Shown here: positions 8,965 to 18,139 of the stretch, in pieces
Position numbering within the stretch: position 1 is the first letter of the stretch
How the letters are laid out: every line of letters starts with the position of its first letter
Origin: Microbacterium paludicola
Lineage (GTDB): Bacteria; Actinomycetota; Actinomycetes; Actinomycetales; Microbacteriaceae
NCBI RefSeq assembly: GCF_015235415.1
Contig: NZ_JADGLL010000007.1
Coordinates: forward strand, 43,062 to 107,061
Direction: 5' to 3'
DNA length: 64,000 nt
Position numbers and translations under genes: made by a program
The notes under the pieces: generated by a model
Told to the model about the DNA's origin: nothing
The model's input: the letters and a program-made list of their open reading frames with translations, nothing else
Databases searched by the model: none

Positions 8965-9614
8965 TGGCCCGCGAGCCGCGCGTCGTCGCCGAGCTCGGCC
9001 GTCCGGAGACGCCCGAGGAGACCGCAGTCCGCAAGGCCGCGAACTCCAAGGCCTACCGCGAGAGCCAGAACTTCCGGAACCTCATCTTCGCGCTGCTGGT
9101 GACACTCGCGATCGTCGTCGTCATCGTCCTGGTCGTCCCCCGCGGCGGCCCCGGCGAGCACCGCAGCGTCGATCCCGCGCCGGCGGCCGACGCCGCGAGC
9201 ACCGCCTACGAGCGCACGGTGATCCTGCCGGACCTGCCCGCCCCCACGAAGGAGAACGGCTGGTTCGTCAACGAGGCGAAGGTCGTCCCCGGTGACACGC
9301 CGCGCTGGGAGGTGCTCTACGTCCCCGGCGACGAGAGCTTCCTGCGCTTCGTGCAGGGGTTCGACGCGGATGCGACCTGGGCCGCACAGCAGCTCGGCGG
9401 CACGGCACCCGCCGGCGAGGTCGTCGCGGGAGGCATCACCTGGCAGACGTACGAGGTCGATCCGACGCGCAACAAGAACGTGACGTACGCGCTCGGCACC
9501 CAGGCCGGCACCGACCACATCCTGCTGTACGGCACCTCGACCCCGAAGAAGACGGCGGAGATCGCCGAGATGATCGCGCCGCAGGTGCGCGCCCTGACCG
9601 AGGAGAGTGAATGA
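8964..9614 (+). CDS. DUF4245 membrane-anchored protein
   Basis: The product is 216 residues: a polar N-terminus, one membrane helix near residues 42-62 (LIFALLVTLAIVVVIVLVV) and an extracytoplasmic domain. That domain contains the family features GWFVNEAKVVPGDTPRWEV, FLRFVQGFDADATW and the Gly-rich ITWQTYEV strand. DUF4245 is a widespread actinobacterial family of unknown function usually beside xseA/xseB. Its start overlaps the xseB stop by one base and its own stop overlaps the next ATG by 4 nt, so the block is translationally coupled. A role at the membrane is inferred only from topology. Confidence 0.85.
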   Translation: MAREPRVVAELGRPETPEETAVRKAANSKAYRESQNFRNLIFALLVTLAIVVVIVLVVPRGGPGEHRSVDPAPAADAASTAYERTVILPDLPAPTKENGWFVNEAKVVPGDTPRWEVLYVPGDESFLRFVQGFDADATWAAQQLGGTAPAGEVVAGGITWQTYEVDPTRNKNVTYALGTQAGTDHILLYGTSTPKKTAEIAEMIAPQVRALTEESE

Positions 9615-10264
9615 CGCACGTGACCCCCGACGAGGCCTGGGAGAGCATGCTGGCCGGGAACGCGCGCTTCGTCGCGGGCGCCCCGGAGCACCCCCACCAG
9701 GACGTCGAGCGCCGCCACACGATCGCCGCCGCGCAGACGCCCCGGGCGGCGCTGTTCGGCTGCTCGGACTCGCGCCTGTCGGCCGAGATCATCTTCGACA
9801 TGGGCCTCGGCGACCTGTTCGTCGTGCGCAACGCCGGCCAGGTCGCCGGCGACTCGATCGTCGGCAGCCTCGAGTACGCGGTCGAGGTGCTGAAGGTGCC
9901 GCTGATCGTCGTCCTCGGGCATGACGCGTGCGGAGCCGTCCGCGCGGCGATCGAGAGCACCCACGCGGATGCGCCGGTGCTGCCGCCGTCGATCTGGCGC
10001 CTGATCGCGCCGATCGTCCCCGCCGTGCGTCGCGTGCTCCGCGCGGGCGCGGCCGACGGAGTGACCCCCGAGACCGTCGACGCCGACCTCGTCGGCCGCG
10101 AGCACCTGCGCGACACGGTCACGGCCCTGCTGCAGCGCTCCGAGCTGATCAGCACCGCGGTCGCCGAGCGCCGCCTTGCCATCGTCGGCGCGAACTACCG
10201 CCTCGCCGAGGGCACCGTCGTGCCCGACGTCGTCCTGGGCACCCAGCACAGCGACGCCGCCTGA
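9611..10264 (+). CDS. beta-class carbonic anhydrase
   Basis: It interconverts carbon dioxide and bicarbonate, supplying bicarbonate to carboxylases. The 217 residues carry the complete zinc site: C51, D53 and R55 in GCSDSRL, with H104 and C107 in GHDACGAV. The ATG overlaps the DUF4245 stop by 4 nt (ATGA), so expression is linked to the upstream genes. fumC follows after 47 nt with its own ribosome site. No export signal is visible, so the enzyme should be cytosolic. Confidence 0.95.
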   Translation: MTHVTPDEAWESMLAGNARFVAGAPEHPHQDVERRHTIAAAQTPRAALFGCSDSRLSAEIIFDMGLGDLFVVRNAGQVAGDSIVGSLEYAVEVLKVPLIVVLGHDACGAVRAAIESTHADAPVLPPSIWRLIAPIVPAVRRVLRAGAADGVTPETVDADLVGREHLRDTVTALLQRSELISTAVAERRLAIVGANYRLAEGTVVPDVVLGTQHSDAA

Positions 10265-10311
10265 CGCGCGGCCCGAACCCCGAGCCCGATCCAAACCGGA
10301 GGAACGACGAA

Positions 10312-11706
10312 GTGACCGAGATCGAGTACCGCATCGAACACGACACCATGGGCGAGGTGCGCGTACCCGCGTCCGCGCTCTACCGCGCGCAGACCCAGCG
10401 CGCCGTCGAGAACTTCCCGATCTCGGGCAAGGGCCTCGAGTCGACGCAGATCGCCGCCCTCGCGCGCATCAAGAAGGCCGCGGCGCTCGCCAACAAGGAG
10501 CTCGGCACCCTCGACGGCGCGATCGCCGACGCGATCGCCGCCGCGGCCGACGAGGTCGTCACCGGCCAGCACGACGCGCACTTCCCGGTCGACACCTACC
10601 AGACCGGATCCGGCACGTCCTCGAACATGAACATGAACGAGGTGCTCGCCACCCTCGCCACGCAGAAGCTCGGCGCGGATGTGCACCCGAACGACCATGT
10701 GAACGCGTCGCAGTCGTCGAACGATGTCTTCCCCACGTCGGTTCACGTGGCCGTGACCCAGGCGCTCATCGAAGACCTCGTCCCGGCGCTCGACCACCTC
10801 GCCACGGCCTTCGAGGAGAAGGCCGTGCTCTGGAAGGACGCGGTCAAGTCGGGCCGCACACACCTGATGGACGCCACCCCCGTCACGCTCGGCCAGGAGT
10901 TCGGCGGCTACGCGCGCCAGATGCGCCTCGGCATCGAGCGCGTCGAGGCGGCACTCCCCCGCGTGGCCGAGGTGCCGCTCGGCGGCACCGCCGTCGGCAC
11001 CGGCATCAACACGCCCCTCGGCTTCCCGCAGAAGGTCATCGAGCTGCTCGCGGCCGAGACCGGCCTGCCGATCACCGAGGCGAAGGACCACTTCGAGGCC
11101 CAGGCGAACCGCGACGGTCTCGTCGAGGCGTCGGGTGCCCTCCGCACCATCGCGGTGTCGCTCACCAAGATCAACAACGATCTGCGCTGGATGGGCTCCG
11201 GCCCGAACACCGGCCTCGGCGAGCTCCACATCCCCGACCTGCAGCCCGGGTCCTCGATCATGCCGGGCAAGGTCAACCCCGTCGTCCCCGAGGCCGTCCT
11301 CATGGTCGCCGCCCGCGTAATCGGAAACGACGCGACGGTCGCCTGGGCGGGCGCATCCGGCTCGTTCGAGCTCAACGTCGCCATCCCCGTGATGGGCACG
11401 GCGCTGCTCGAGTCCATCCGCCTGCTCGCGAACGCCTCGCGCGTGCTCGCGGACAAGACGGTGAAGGGCCTCGAGGCGAACCTCGAGCGCGCCGCCGCCT
11501 TCGCCGGCATGAGCCCCTCGATCGTGACGCCGCTGAACAAGCTCATCGGCTACGAGGCGGCCGCCAAGATCGCCAAGCACGCGGTCGCCAAGGGCATCAC
11601 GGTGCGCGAGGCGGTCATCGACCTCGGCTACGTCGAGCGCGGCGAGCTCACCGAGGCGCAGCTCGGCGAGAAGCTCGACCTGCTCTCGATGACGCACGCG
11701 GGCTGA
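10312..11706 (+). CDS. fumC: class II fumarate hydratase
   Basis: FumC hydrates fumarate to malate in the citric acid cycle without an iron-sulfur cluster. The 464-residue protein has the superfamily signature [11 protein letters not shown] plus [14 protein letters not shown] and SSNDVFPTS. The GTG start is supported by CCGGAGG about ten bases upstream. It is the last gene of the run that begins with xseA and is followed by a very strong terminator. Grouping with DUF4245, xseBA and ispH matches the arrangement in other actinobacteria, although glpX, often adjacent, lies 8 kb away here. Confidence 0.97.
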   Translation: MTEIEYRIEHDTMGEVRVPASALYRAQTQRAVENFPISGKGLESTQIAALARIKKAAALANKELGTLDGAIADAIAAAADEVVTGQHDAHFPVDTYQTGSGTSSNMNMNEVLATLATQKLGADVHPNDHVNASQSSNDVFPTSVHVAVTQALIEDLVPALDHLATAFEEKAVLWKDAVKSGRTHLMDATPVTLGQEFGGYARQMRLGIERVEAALPRVAEVPLGGTAVGTGINTPLGFPQKVIELLAAETGLPITEAKDHFEAQANRDGLVEASGALRTIAVSLTKINNDLRWMGSGPNTGLGELHIPDLQPGSSIMPGKVNPVVPEAVLMVAARVIGNDATVAWAGASGSFELNVAIPVMGTALLESIRLLANASRVLADKTVKGLEANLERAAAFAGMSPSIVTPLNKLIGYEAAAKIAKHAVAKGITVREAVIDLGYVERGELTEAQLGEKLDLLSMTHAG

Positions 11707-11719
11707 TCCGCTCCTGATC

Positions 11720-11760
11720 GACGGAAGGGCCGGAGGACATCGTCCTCCGGCCCTTCCGTC
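11720..11760. terminator. strong hairpin terminator after fumC
   Basis: Perfect 19-bp stem (arms 11720-11738 and 11742-11760) with a 3-nt loop ATC, starting 14 nt after the fumC stop. It sits between convergent units, fumC and the cstA operon, and can stop transcription from both sides. Confidence 0.9.
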
Positions 11761-11773
11761 GCGTGAGCGGTCG

Positions 11774-11908
11774 TCAGCGGTCGATCGCTCGCTCCACCTC
11801 GGCGACCAGCGCCGCGACCCGGTCGATCGCGGCGAGGAGCTCGTCCGGCGTCGCCGCGGCGAGTTCCTTCTCGTCCACGTCGTTCGTGGCGATGTGCTCC
11901 GCCGTCAT
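11774..11908 (-). CDS. 44-aa protein coupled to the YbdD gene
   Basis: This small frame of 44 residues starts at an ATG whose A is also the last base of the YbdD stop (TGATG). The product is acidic and fully helical in character (ELAAATPDELLAAIDRVAALVAEVERAIDR), with no membrane segment. Its position as the last coupled gene of the cstA operon, just before the terminator, argues that it is translated. I do not know a family for it. A role as a small partner of CstA or YbdD is inference only. Confidence 0.55.
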   Translation of the reverse strand: MTAEHIATNDVDEKELAAATPDELLAAIDRVAALVAEVERAIDR

Positions 11909-12138
11909 CAGCAGCAGCGCGCCCCGGGGTTCGCGTCCTGCTCGCGGTACACGCAGCGCCAGTACTCCTTGGCCGTCATGGGATCGCGATCCGGATGCGC
12001 GGCGCGTTCGTGGGCGACATACGCGTCGTACTTCGCCTCCCCCGTCACGCCCCGGGCGAACCACACGAGGCCGCGCCAGGCCCGGCCCAGGGCCGCGAGG
12101 GCCCCGGACCGGGTCTGGTCCACCGCGTCAGTGGCCAC
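11908..12138 (-). CDS. YbdD/YjiX family protein
   Basis: This 76-residue protein has the signature of the YbdD family: AKYDAYVAHERAAHPDRDPMT and the hallmark C-terminus GARCC. In E. coli the homologue follows cstA, and this family is thought to assist CstA-type pyruvate or peptide transport. The GTG start overlaps the cstA stop by 11 nt and its TGA overlaps the start of the 44-aa gene, so all three genes are coupled. The terminal Cys pair is intact; metal or thiol chemistry there is a reasonable guess but not shown here. Confidence 0.85.
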   Translation of the reverse strand: MATDAVDQTRSGALAALGRAWRGLVWFARGVTGEAKYDAYVAHERAAHPDRDPMTAKEYWRCVYREQDANPGARCC

Positions 12139-14374
12139 GGGCCGGCTGCTGCTCCGCGGGGAGGGCGTCCCACTCCTTCACGAGCGCGCGCTCCTCGGCC
12201 GTGGCGATCAGGCCCGCCGGGGCGAACCGCCGGGAGGGCACGGCCGGATCCTCGTTGTCGATGACCTCCGTCGCGCGGAACGCCTTGACCACCTGGATGA
12301 TCGCGACGGCAATGACGATCGCCGCGAGCAGCAGGAACACGATCGACAGCGTTCCCTGCACCGCGGTGTTGCGCACCGTCGCCTCCGCGGCTGCAAGCTT
12401 GGCCGCCTCGTCCGCGCCGGGCGCGAAGTCGACGTAGCTGCCGTCGGCGATGCCGTCGCGGAACTTCACGTGGTTCGCCCAGTAGCCGACCGCCGGGGTA
12501 GACGAGAAGATCTTCAGCCACGAGCCGGTGAACGTGACCACGGTCACGAACGCGAGCGGCACGGCGACGACCCACAGGCCCTTGAACGTGCGCCGGCGGG
12601 CGATGATCACCATCACGATCGCCAGGGCGATCGCGGCGAGCAGCTGGTTCGAGATGCCGAACAGCGGGAACAGCGTGTTGATGCCGCCCAGCGGGTCGGT
12701 CACGCCCATCAGCAGCACCGCGCCCCAGCCGGCGACCATGATCGCCGTGCAGACCCATGCGCCGACGCGCCACGACGTGTCCTTGAAGCGCGGGATGATG
12801 TTGCCGATCGAGTCCTGCAGCATGAAGCGCGCGACGCGCGTGCCCGCGTCGACGGCGGTGAGGATGAACAGCGCCTCGAACATGATCGCGAAGTGGTACC
12901 AGAACGCCATCCACGATGCGCCACCGAGCCACTGGTGAAGGATGTTCGCCAGGCCGAATGCGAGCGTGGGCGCACCACCCGTGCGGGAGATGACCGACTC
13001 CTCGCCGACGCTCGACGCCGCTCCCGTGAGCTGCTCCGGGGTGACGTTCACCCCGGTCAGGCCCAGGCTGTTGACGAACGCGACGGCTCCCTCGACAGTG
13101 CCGCCGGTGGCCGCGGCGGAAGAGTTCATCGCGTAGTAGAGCCCCTGGTCGATCGAGATCGCGGCGACGAGCGCCATGATCGCAACGAACGACTCCATGA
13201 GCATTCCGCCGTAGCCGAGGAAGCGCGTCTGCTTCTCCTTCTCGACCATCTTCGGCGTGGTTCCCGAGGAGATCAGCGCGTGGAAGCCCGACAGGGCGCC
13301 GCACGCGATCGTGACGAACAGGAACGGGAAGAGGCTTCCCGGCCACACCGGTCCCGTCTCACCGCCGGCGAAGATGCTGAACGCGGGAACGTCGATCTCG
13401 GGGCGGACGAAGAGGATCGCGACGGCGAGCAGCACGATCACGCCGATCTTCATGAAGGTCGACAGGTAGTCGCGCGGGGCGAGCAGCATCCACACGGGGA
13501 GCACGGCGGCGATGAAGCCGTAGATGATGATCCCCCAGGCGATGGCGGTCCGGTCGAGGCCGAAGATCGCCTGACCCCACTCGCTCGCGCCGACGTACTG
13601 CCCGGCGACGATCGCGATCATCAGCAGGACGAAGCCGATCAGCGAGACCTCGGCGATCCGGCCGGGACGGATCCAGCGCAGGTACGCGCCCATGAACAGC
13701 GCGATCGGGATCGTCATGGAGACCGAGAAGACACCCCACGGGCTGTCGCCGAGGGCGTTGACCACCACGAGGGCGAGGATCGCCGTGATGATGATCATGA
13801 TGAGCAGCGTCGCGAGGATCGCGGCCGCGCCGCCGAAGCGTCCGAGCTCGTCCTTCGCCATCTGGCCCAGCGAGCGTCCGCCGCGGCGCATGGAGAAGAA
13901 CATCACGAGGTAGTCCTGCACCGCGCCCGCGAGCACGACGCCCACGATGATCCAGATCGTTCCCGGCAGGTAGCCCATCTGCGCGGCGAGCACGGGGCCC
14001 GTCAGCGGGCCCGCGCCCGCGATGGCCGCGAAGTGGTGGCCGAACAGCACGCGACGGTCGGTCGGGACGTAGTCCTTTCCGTCGGCCTTGTACTCGGCGG
14101 GCGTTGCTCGCCTGTCGTCCGGGCGGACGATGAGCCGCTCGATGTACTTCGAGTAGAAGCGGTAGAAGATCAGATACGTCGCGACGGCCGCGAAGACGAA
14201 CCAGATTGCGTTCACCGTCTCGCCGCGCACGATCGCGAGCATCGTCCAGCCGAGGCCGCCGAGGATGGCGATGACCGCCCAGATCGCGATCTTCAGCGGC
14301 GTCCACTTCGGCTTGTCGTCGACCGCGACGGGCGGGAGCGCCCGCTCTCGGGTCCGGGCTCTGGTGTCAGACAT
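12128..14374 (-). CDS. cstA: carbon starvation protein A, pyruvate/peptide transporter
   Basis: CstA is a large inner-membrane transporter implicated in uptake of pyruvate and peptides when carbon is scarce. The 748-residue product shows the family features RVLFGHHFAAIAGAGPLTGPV, an LGQMAKDELG loop and many membrane helices, ending in a charged cytosolic tail. Length matches the family. Its stop overlaps the start of the YbdD gene. The leader contains a GC-rich hairpin (GCGGCC arms around 14409-14426) and a TAAAAT -10-like box on this strand at 14434-14439, giving a leader of roughly 50 nt. Confidence 0.95.
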   Translation of the reverse strand: MSDTRARTRERALPPVAVDDKPKWTPLKIAIWAVIAILGGLGWTMLAIVRGETVNAIWFVFAAVATYLIFYRFYSKYIERLIVRPDDRRATPAEYKADGKDYVPTDRRVLFGHHFAAIAGAGPLTGPVLAAQMGYLPGTIWIIVGVVLAGAVQDYLVMFFSMRRGGRSLGQMAKDELGRFGGAAAILATLLIMIIITAILALVVVNALGDSPWGVFSVSMTIPIALFMGAYLRWIRPGRIAEVSLIGFVLLMIAIVAGQYVGASEWGQAIFGLDRTAIAWGIIIYGFIAAVLPVWMLLAPRDYLSTFMKIGVIVLLAVAILFVRPEIDVPAFSIFAGGETGPVWPGSLFPFLFVTIACGALSGFHALISSGTTPKMVEKEKQTRFLGYGGMLMESFVAIMALVAAISIDQGLYYAMNSSAAATGGTVEGAVAFVNSLGLTGVNVTPEQLTGAASSVGEESVISRTGGAPTLAFGLANILHQWLGGASWMAFWYHFAIMFEALFILTAVDAGTRVARFMLQDSIGNIIPRFKDTSWRVGAWVCTAIMVAGWGAVLLMGVTDPLGGINTLFPLFGISNQLLAAIALAIVMVIIARRRTFKGLWVVAVPLAFVTVVTFTGSWLKIFSSTPAVGYWANHVKFRDGIADGSYVDFAPGADEAAKLAAAEATVRNTAVQGTLSIVFLLLAAIVIAVAIIQVVKAFRATEVIDNEDPAVPSRRFAPAGLIATAEERALVKEWDALPAEQQPARGH

Positions 14375-14404
14375 GTGGGGACTCCTTCATCGGCACACGC
14401 AAGA

Positions 14405-14441
14405 AAGGCGGCCGTCATTGGCCGCTTGCTGAGATTTTACT
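14405..14441 (-). promoter_or_regulatory. cstA promoter and leader hairpin
   Basis: On the minus strand TAAAAT (14439 to 14434) is a good -10 candidate in this GC-rich genome. Between it and the cstA start lies a short inverted repeat with GCGGCC/GGCCGC arms and a 6-nt loop. I find no clear -35 and no convincing CRP-type operator. Confidence 0.4.
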
Positions 14442-14471
14442 GAACGCACGCTCGATGGCGTGCCGCACACG

Positions 14472-14511
14472 CACGAGCGGCCCGGATGGATCGCCATCCG
14501 GGCCGCTCGTG
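14472..14511. terminator. hairpin terminator downstream of phoH2
   Basis: Perfect 18-bp stem (14472-14489 with 14494-14511) and a 4-nt ATCG loop, nine bases beyond the phoH2 stop and before the cstA promoter. It separates two units transcribed in the same direction. Confidence 0.88.
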
Positions 14512-14519
14512 GTGTCGGA

Positions 14520-15890
14520 TCAGGCCAGCTCGCCGAACTCCAGCAGGTCGGTGACGAGCGCCGCGATCGCCGAGCGCTCCGACCGCGTCAGGGTGACGTG
14601 ACCGAACAGCCCGTGGCCCTTGAGGCTCTCGATCACGCTCGCGATGCCGTCGTGGCGGCCGACCCGCAGGTTGTCGCGCTGGGCGACGTCGTGCGTGAGG
14701 ACGACCCGCGAGTTCTGCCCCATGCGGCTCAGCACCGTGAGCAGGACGTTGCGCTCGAGCGACTGCGCCTCGTCGACGATCACGAACGCGTCGTGCAGCG
14801 AGCGCCCGCGGATGTGCGTGAGCGGCAGCACCTCGAGGATGCCGCGCTGCACGACCTCGTCGAGCACGTTGGTAGAGACGACCGAGCCGAGCGTGTCGTA
14901 TACGGCCTGGCCCCACGGGTTCATCTTCTCGGCCTGGTCGCCGGGCAGGTAGCCGAGCTCCTGGCCGCCGACGGCGAACAGCGGGCGGAAGACGATGATC
15001 TTCTTCTGCTGCTGCCGCTCGAGCACCGCCTCGAGGCCCGCGCACAGGGCCAGAGCCGACTTGCCGGTTCCCGCGCGTCCGCCGAGCGAGACGATGCCGA
15101 CCTCCGGGTCGAGGAGCAGATCGATGGCGATGCGCTGCTCGGCCGAGCGGCCGTGAAGTCCGAACACGTCGCGGTCGCCGCGCACGAGCCGCACCTCGGA
15201 GTCCCCCGACACCCGGCCGAGGGCGGAACCGCGCTCCGACTGGATGACGAGCCCGGTGTTGATGGGAAGCCCGCGGACGTCCTCGTGGGAGGCGACCTCG
15301 CTCTCGTAGAGGTCGGCCATGTCGTCGCCCGAGAGATGCAGCGTCGCGATGCCCGTCCATCCGGAGTCGACGGCCTGCTCGGCGAGGTACTCCTCCGCGG
15401 CGATGCCGAGGGATGCGGCCTTCACGCGCATCGGCATGTCCTTGGAGATCACGGTGACCTCCTGGCCGTCCTGCGCCAGGTGCATCGCGACCGCCAGGAT
15501 GCGGCTGTCGTTGTCGCCGAGCCGGATGCCGCTCGGCAGCACGGTCGCGTCGGTGTTGTTGAGCTCGACGCGCAGCGTGCCGCCGTCACCGACCGGAACC
15601 GGGAAGTCGAGACGGCCGTGCTCCACTCGGAGCTCGTCGAGGTGGCGGAGCGCCTGCCGGGCGAAGTAGCCGAGCTCGGGATCGTGACGCTTACCCTCGA
15701 GCTCCGAGATCACCACGACCGGGATGACGACGGAGTGCTCGGCGAAGCGGAAGAACGCCCGCGGATCGCTCAGCAGCACCGACGTGTCGAGCACGTAGGT
15801 GCGCAGGCTCTGCGCGGATTCGTGTGAAGCGGCCTTGCGCCGTGCGGTGGTGCTGCGGCTGCTGGCCTGCTGAGACATCGTGTTGGTCAC
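14520..15890 (-). CDS. phoH2: PhoH2-type protein: PIN nuclease domain fused to PhoH ATPase
   Basis: The 456-residue protein has an N-terminal PIN domain ([18 protein letters not shown] from about residue 31, conserved acidic residues intact) and a C-terminal PhoH ATPase/helicase. That domain has Walker [10 protein letters not shown] near residues 270-280 and Walker [12 protein letters not shown]. In mycobacteria PhoH2 is an ATP-dependent RNA-unwinding ribonuclease that pairs with a small upstream antitoxin. I see no convincing antitoxin gene here, although the leader is about 125 nt and structured. The start may be the GTG at 15890 or an ATG four codons later. Confidence 0.92.
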   Translation of the reverse strand: MTNTMSQQASSRSTTARRKAASHESAQSLRTYVLDTSVLLSDPRAFFRFAEHSVVIPVVVISELEGKRHDPELGYFARQALRHLDELRVEHGRLDFPVPVGDGGTLRVELNNTDATVLPSGIRLGDNDSRILAVAMHLAQDGQEVTVISKDMPMRVKAASLGIAAEEYLAEQAVDSGWTGIATLHLSGDDMADLYESEVASHEDVRGLPINTGLVIQSERGSALGRVSGDSEVRLVRGDRDVFGLHGRSAEQRIAIDLLLDPEVGIVSLGGRAGTGKSALALCAGLEAVLERQQQKKIIVFRPLFAVGGQELGYLPGDQAEKMNPWGQAVYDTLGSVVSTNVLDEVVQRGILEVLPLTHIRGRSLHDAFVIVDEAQSLERNVLLTVLSRMGQNSRVVLTHDVAQRDNLRVGRHDGIASVIESLKGHGLFGHVTLTRSERSAIAALVTDLLEFGELA

Positions 15891-16060
15891 GCCCCACTCC
15901 CGACCCGGGTACCTTGCCCGGCTTCAACGAGTCGACCTGGGGGCCACGAGTCGCGATCCTTGATGGCCGACTCGAACGGGCGCCTTACCCGTTGCCCACA
16001 CGGTACGTCCGCAACCGACCGAATTACAAGGGTGTCATTCGTTACGAACAGATGAACCGG
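15891..16060 (-). promoter_or_regulatory. long structured leader and promoter region of phoH2
   Basis: This region holds an 11-bp palindrome TTCGTTACGAA (16038-16048). On the minus strand TTCGTA overlaps it as a possible -35, with TAATTC 16 nt downstream as a possible -10. Within the leader lies an inverted repeat with AACGGG/CCCGTT arms (15976-15994). A 25-codon GTG-initiated frame is also visible, but nothing supports its translation. Confidence 0.35.
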
Positions 16061-16082
16061 ATCCGCGACCGCCGTCGGCGCG

Positions 16083-17204
16083 TCAGGACCGCTGCTGTGC
16101 GAACGCCGCGCAGGCCTCTTCGAACAGGCCGAGCGTCTCGTCGTCGGTCCCCACGTGGGGCGCGACGCGCACGGTCCCCGCCCGTGCGGTCACCGCCACG
16201 CCACGGTTGGCGAGCTCGGCTCCGAGCGCCGCGGCGTTCTCCGGCTCGAGCGCGACGACGCCCGCGCGGCGGGCCGGGTCGAGCGGCGTCACCACGGGGA
16301 TGTCGTGCCGCTGGGCGATCTCGATCACGCGCTCCGTGCGCTCGCTGAGCGCCGCTTCGACGGCGTCGACGCCGACGGCCTCGATCTCGGAGAGCGCGAC
16401 GGCCAGGGCCCCCGCGCCGACCAGCGCATCGGCACCGCTCACCGTGTAGGCCTGGGCGGAGGACGCCGGCATCGGCACCGCGTCCACGGTCATGCCGCCC
16501 TCGGCACCGCGGAAGCCGGACAGCACGGGGGCGATGCGCGCCCGGGCGCGCGCGCCGAACCAGGCGAAGCCGGTGCCCCGCCCCGCGCGCAGCCACTTAT
16601 AGCCGTGGCCGCACACGACGTCAGCGGCCTGCCAGTCGGCGTCGACCACCCCGAAGCTCTGCACCGCGTCGACGATGAGCAGCCGGTCGGGCCCGATCGC
16701 CTCGCGCAGCGCGCGCAGATCGGCGCGGTAGCCGGTGCGGAAGTCGACGTGACTGACCGCCAGCGCGACCGTCTCGTCGTCGACCGCCTCGGCGACGGCA
16801 TCCGGGGTCACGAACCCGTGGGGCGCGCTCAGCCACTGCGGATGAACCAGCCCGAAGGCGTCGGCGGCGCGCGTGATGGCGGTGGGGATGCTCGGGAACT
16901 CGGCGGGCGAGGCGAGGATGCCACCCGCGAGGCCGTACACCGCATGCATCAGGCCGTAGGTCGACGACGGCTGCAGGGTGACCTCGTCGTCCGCCGCGCC
17001 GAGCAGGCGCGAAAGCAGCGCCCTCGCCTCGCCCTCGCGTTCGGCGACGTGCGCGATGCTGCTCGTGCGCCCCGTGCCGAGCAGCTCGAGGTCGGCGAGC
17101 GCCTCGTCGCGCACGGCGGGGCTGAGCGGGCCGAACGCCGCCCAGTTCAGATAGCCGGGTTCGACAGCGAACGTTGCCCGGAAGTCGTCGATGGTGCCGA
17201 TCAC
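16083..17204 (-). CDS. class V aminotransferase-fold PLP enzyme
   Basis: The 373-residue protein is a fold-type I PLP enzyme of the cysteine desulfurase/isopenicillin epimerase-like group. The PLP lysine is in GHGYKWLRAGRGTGF; the cofactor Asp lies in LIVDAVQSFG and a conserved His in AVSHVDFRTG. No cysteine-bearing loop typical of sulfur-transferring desulfurases is seen near the C-terminus, so IscS/SufS function is unlikely. The substrate is unknown. It is a single gene with its own start, followed on the same strand by the phoH2 leader. Confidence 0.8.
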   Translation of the reverse strand: MIGTIDDFRATFAVEPGYLNWAAFGPLSPAVRDEALADLELLGTGRTSSIAHVAEREGEARALLSRLLGAADDEVTLQPSSTYGLMHAVYGLAGGILASPAEFPSIPTAITRAADAFGLVHPQWLSAPHGFVTPDAVAEAVDDETVALAVSHVDFRTGYRADLRALREAIGPDRLLIVDAVQSFGVVDADWQAADVVCGHGYKWLRAGRGTGFAWFGARARARIAPVLSGFRGAEGGMTVDAVPMPASSAQAYTVSGADALVGAGALAVALSEIEAVGVDAVEAALSERTERVIEIAQRHDIPVVTPLDPARRAGVVALEPENAAALGAELANRGVAVTARAGTVRVAPHVGTDDETLGLFEEACAAFAQQRS

Positions 17205-17252
17205 ACCGACATTCTGGCAGGCGCACCTGTCAGGCCGCCGCCGAGTCCCCGA

Positions 17253-18038
17253 TCAGCCGCCGAAACGGCGGTCGCGCGTCGCGTAGTCGCGGATCGCGCG
17301 CAGAAAGTCGACCTCACGCAGGTCGGGGCCGAGCGCCTCCACGAAGTAGAACTCGCTGTGCGCGCTCTGCCAGACCAGGAAATCGCTCAGGCGCTGCTCG
17401 CCGCTCGTGCGGATGACCAGATCCGGATCGGGTTGGCCACCCGTGTACAGGTGCTCGCCGATCGACTCGGGGGTCAGGTTCTCGGCGAGTTCTTCGAGTG
17501 TGCCGCCGCGCTCGCCGTGCCGCGCGATGATCCTCCGCACCGCGTCGACGATCTCATGCCGCCCGCCGTACCCCACCGCGAGGTTCACGTGAAGACCGGT
17601 GTGAGCGCGCGTGCGGTCCTCGGCATCGCGCAGCGCGGTCGCCAGGTTGTCGGGCAGCAGCTCAGCGCGCCCGGCATGCTGCACGCGCCAGTCGCCGCTG
17701 TCCGCCAGGTCTCCGGCGAGGCCCGCGATGATGTCGATCAGGTCGGCCAGCTCGGCCGAATCGCGCTTTCGCAGGTTGTCGTTCGAGAGCAGGTAGAGCG
17801 TCACGACCTTGATACCCAGCTCGTCGCACCAGCCGAGGAACTCGATGATCTTCGCCGCGCCGGCGCGATAGCCGTGCGCGACCGAGTCATATCCGAGCTG
17901 CCGCGCCCAGCGTCGGTTGCCGTCGATGACCATCGCGACGTGATGCGGCACGTTCTCGGGAGAGATCTGGTGCCGCAGCCGCGAGCTGTACAGCCGGTAC
18001 AGCGGCCCGCGGCCTTCGGCCTGCCTCATGGTTCGCAC
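17253..18038 (-). CDS. uppS: cis-prenyltransferase (UppS family isoprenyl transferase)
   Basis: It condenses IPP with an allylic diphosphate to make a Z-polyprenyl diphosphate for cell-wall lipid carriers. The 261 residues include the catalytic MVIDGNRRWAR, the TLYLLSNDNLRK segment, VNLAVGYGGRHEI and the C-terminal DLVIRTSGEQRLSDFLVWQ with the metal-binding RxSGExR. Product length cannot be decided from sequence; in M. tuberculosis the paralogue next to the hemolysin-III gene makes short-chain Z,E-farnesyl diphosphate. The start is GTG at 18038 or ATG at 18029. It is divergent from the TrhA gene. Confidence 0.92.
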   Translation of the reverse strand: MRTMRQAEGRGPLYRLYSSRLRHQISPENVPHHVAMVIDGNRRWARQLGYDSVAHGYRAGAAKIIEFLGWCDELGIKVVTLYLLSNDNLRKRDSAELADLIDIIAGLAGDLADSGDWRVQHAGRAELLPDNLATALRDAEDRTRAHTGLHVNLAVGYGGRHEIVDAVRRIIARHGERGGTLEELAENLTPESIGEHLYTGGQPDPDLVIRTSGEQRLSDFLVWQSAHSEFYFVEALGPDLREVDFLRAIRDYATRDRRFGG

Positions 18039-18127
18039 GTCAATACGCTACTCCGCGCCCAGCGCTCTCCCCTGCGGGCGGGGCCGGGCCGGGCAAGCCC
18101 GTGCCGCTTAGGGCATGCATCTCGCCG

Positions 18128-18133
18128 TACGCT
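18128..18133 (+). promoter_or_regulatory. -10 box of the TrhA gene (leaderless)
   Basis: TACGCT lies six bases before the ATG at 18140, and there is no separate ribosome site; this predicts a transcript beginning at or next to the start codon. Confidence 0.45.
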
Positions 18134-18139
18134 CGGAGC

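Noticed and set aside
15691..15927. Frame upstream of and overlapping the phoH2 start, as a possible antitoxin
   Set aside because: It overlaps phoH2 in another frame for most of its length and has Arg/His/Ala-rich shadow composition.
15891..16060. phoH2 leader as a c-di-AMP (ydaO) riboswitch
   Set aside because: The conserved ydaO segments are not found in either strand.
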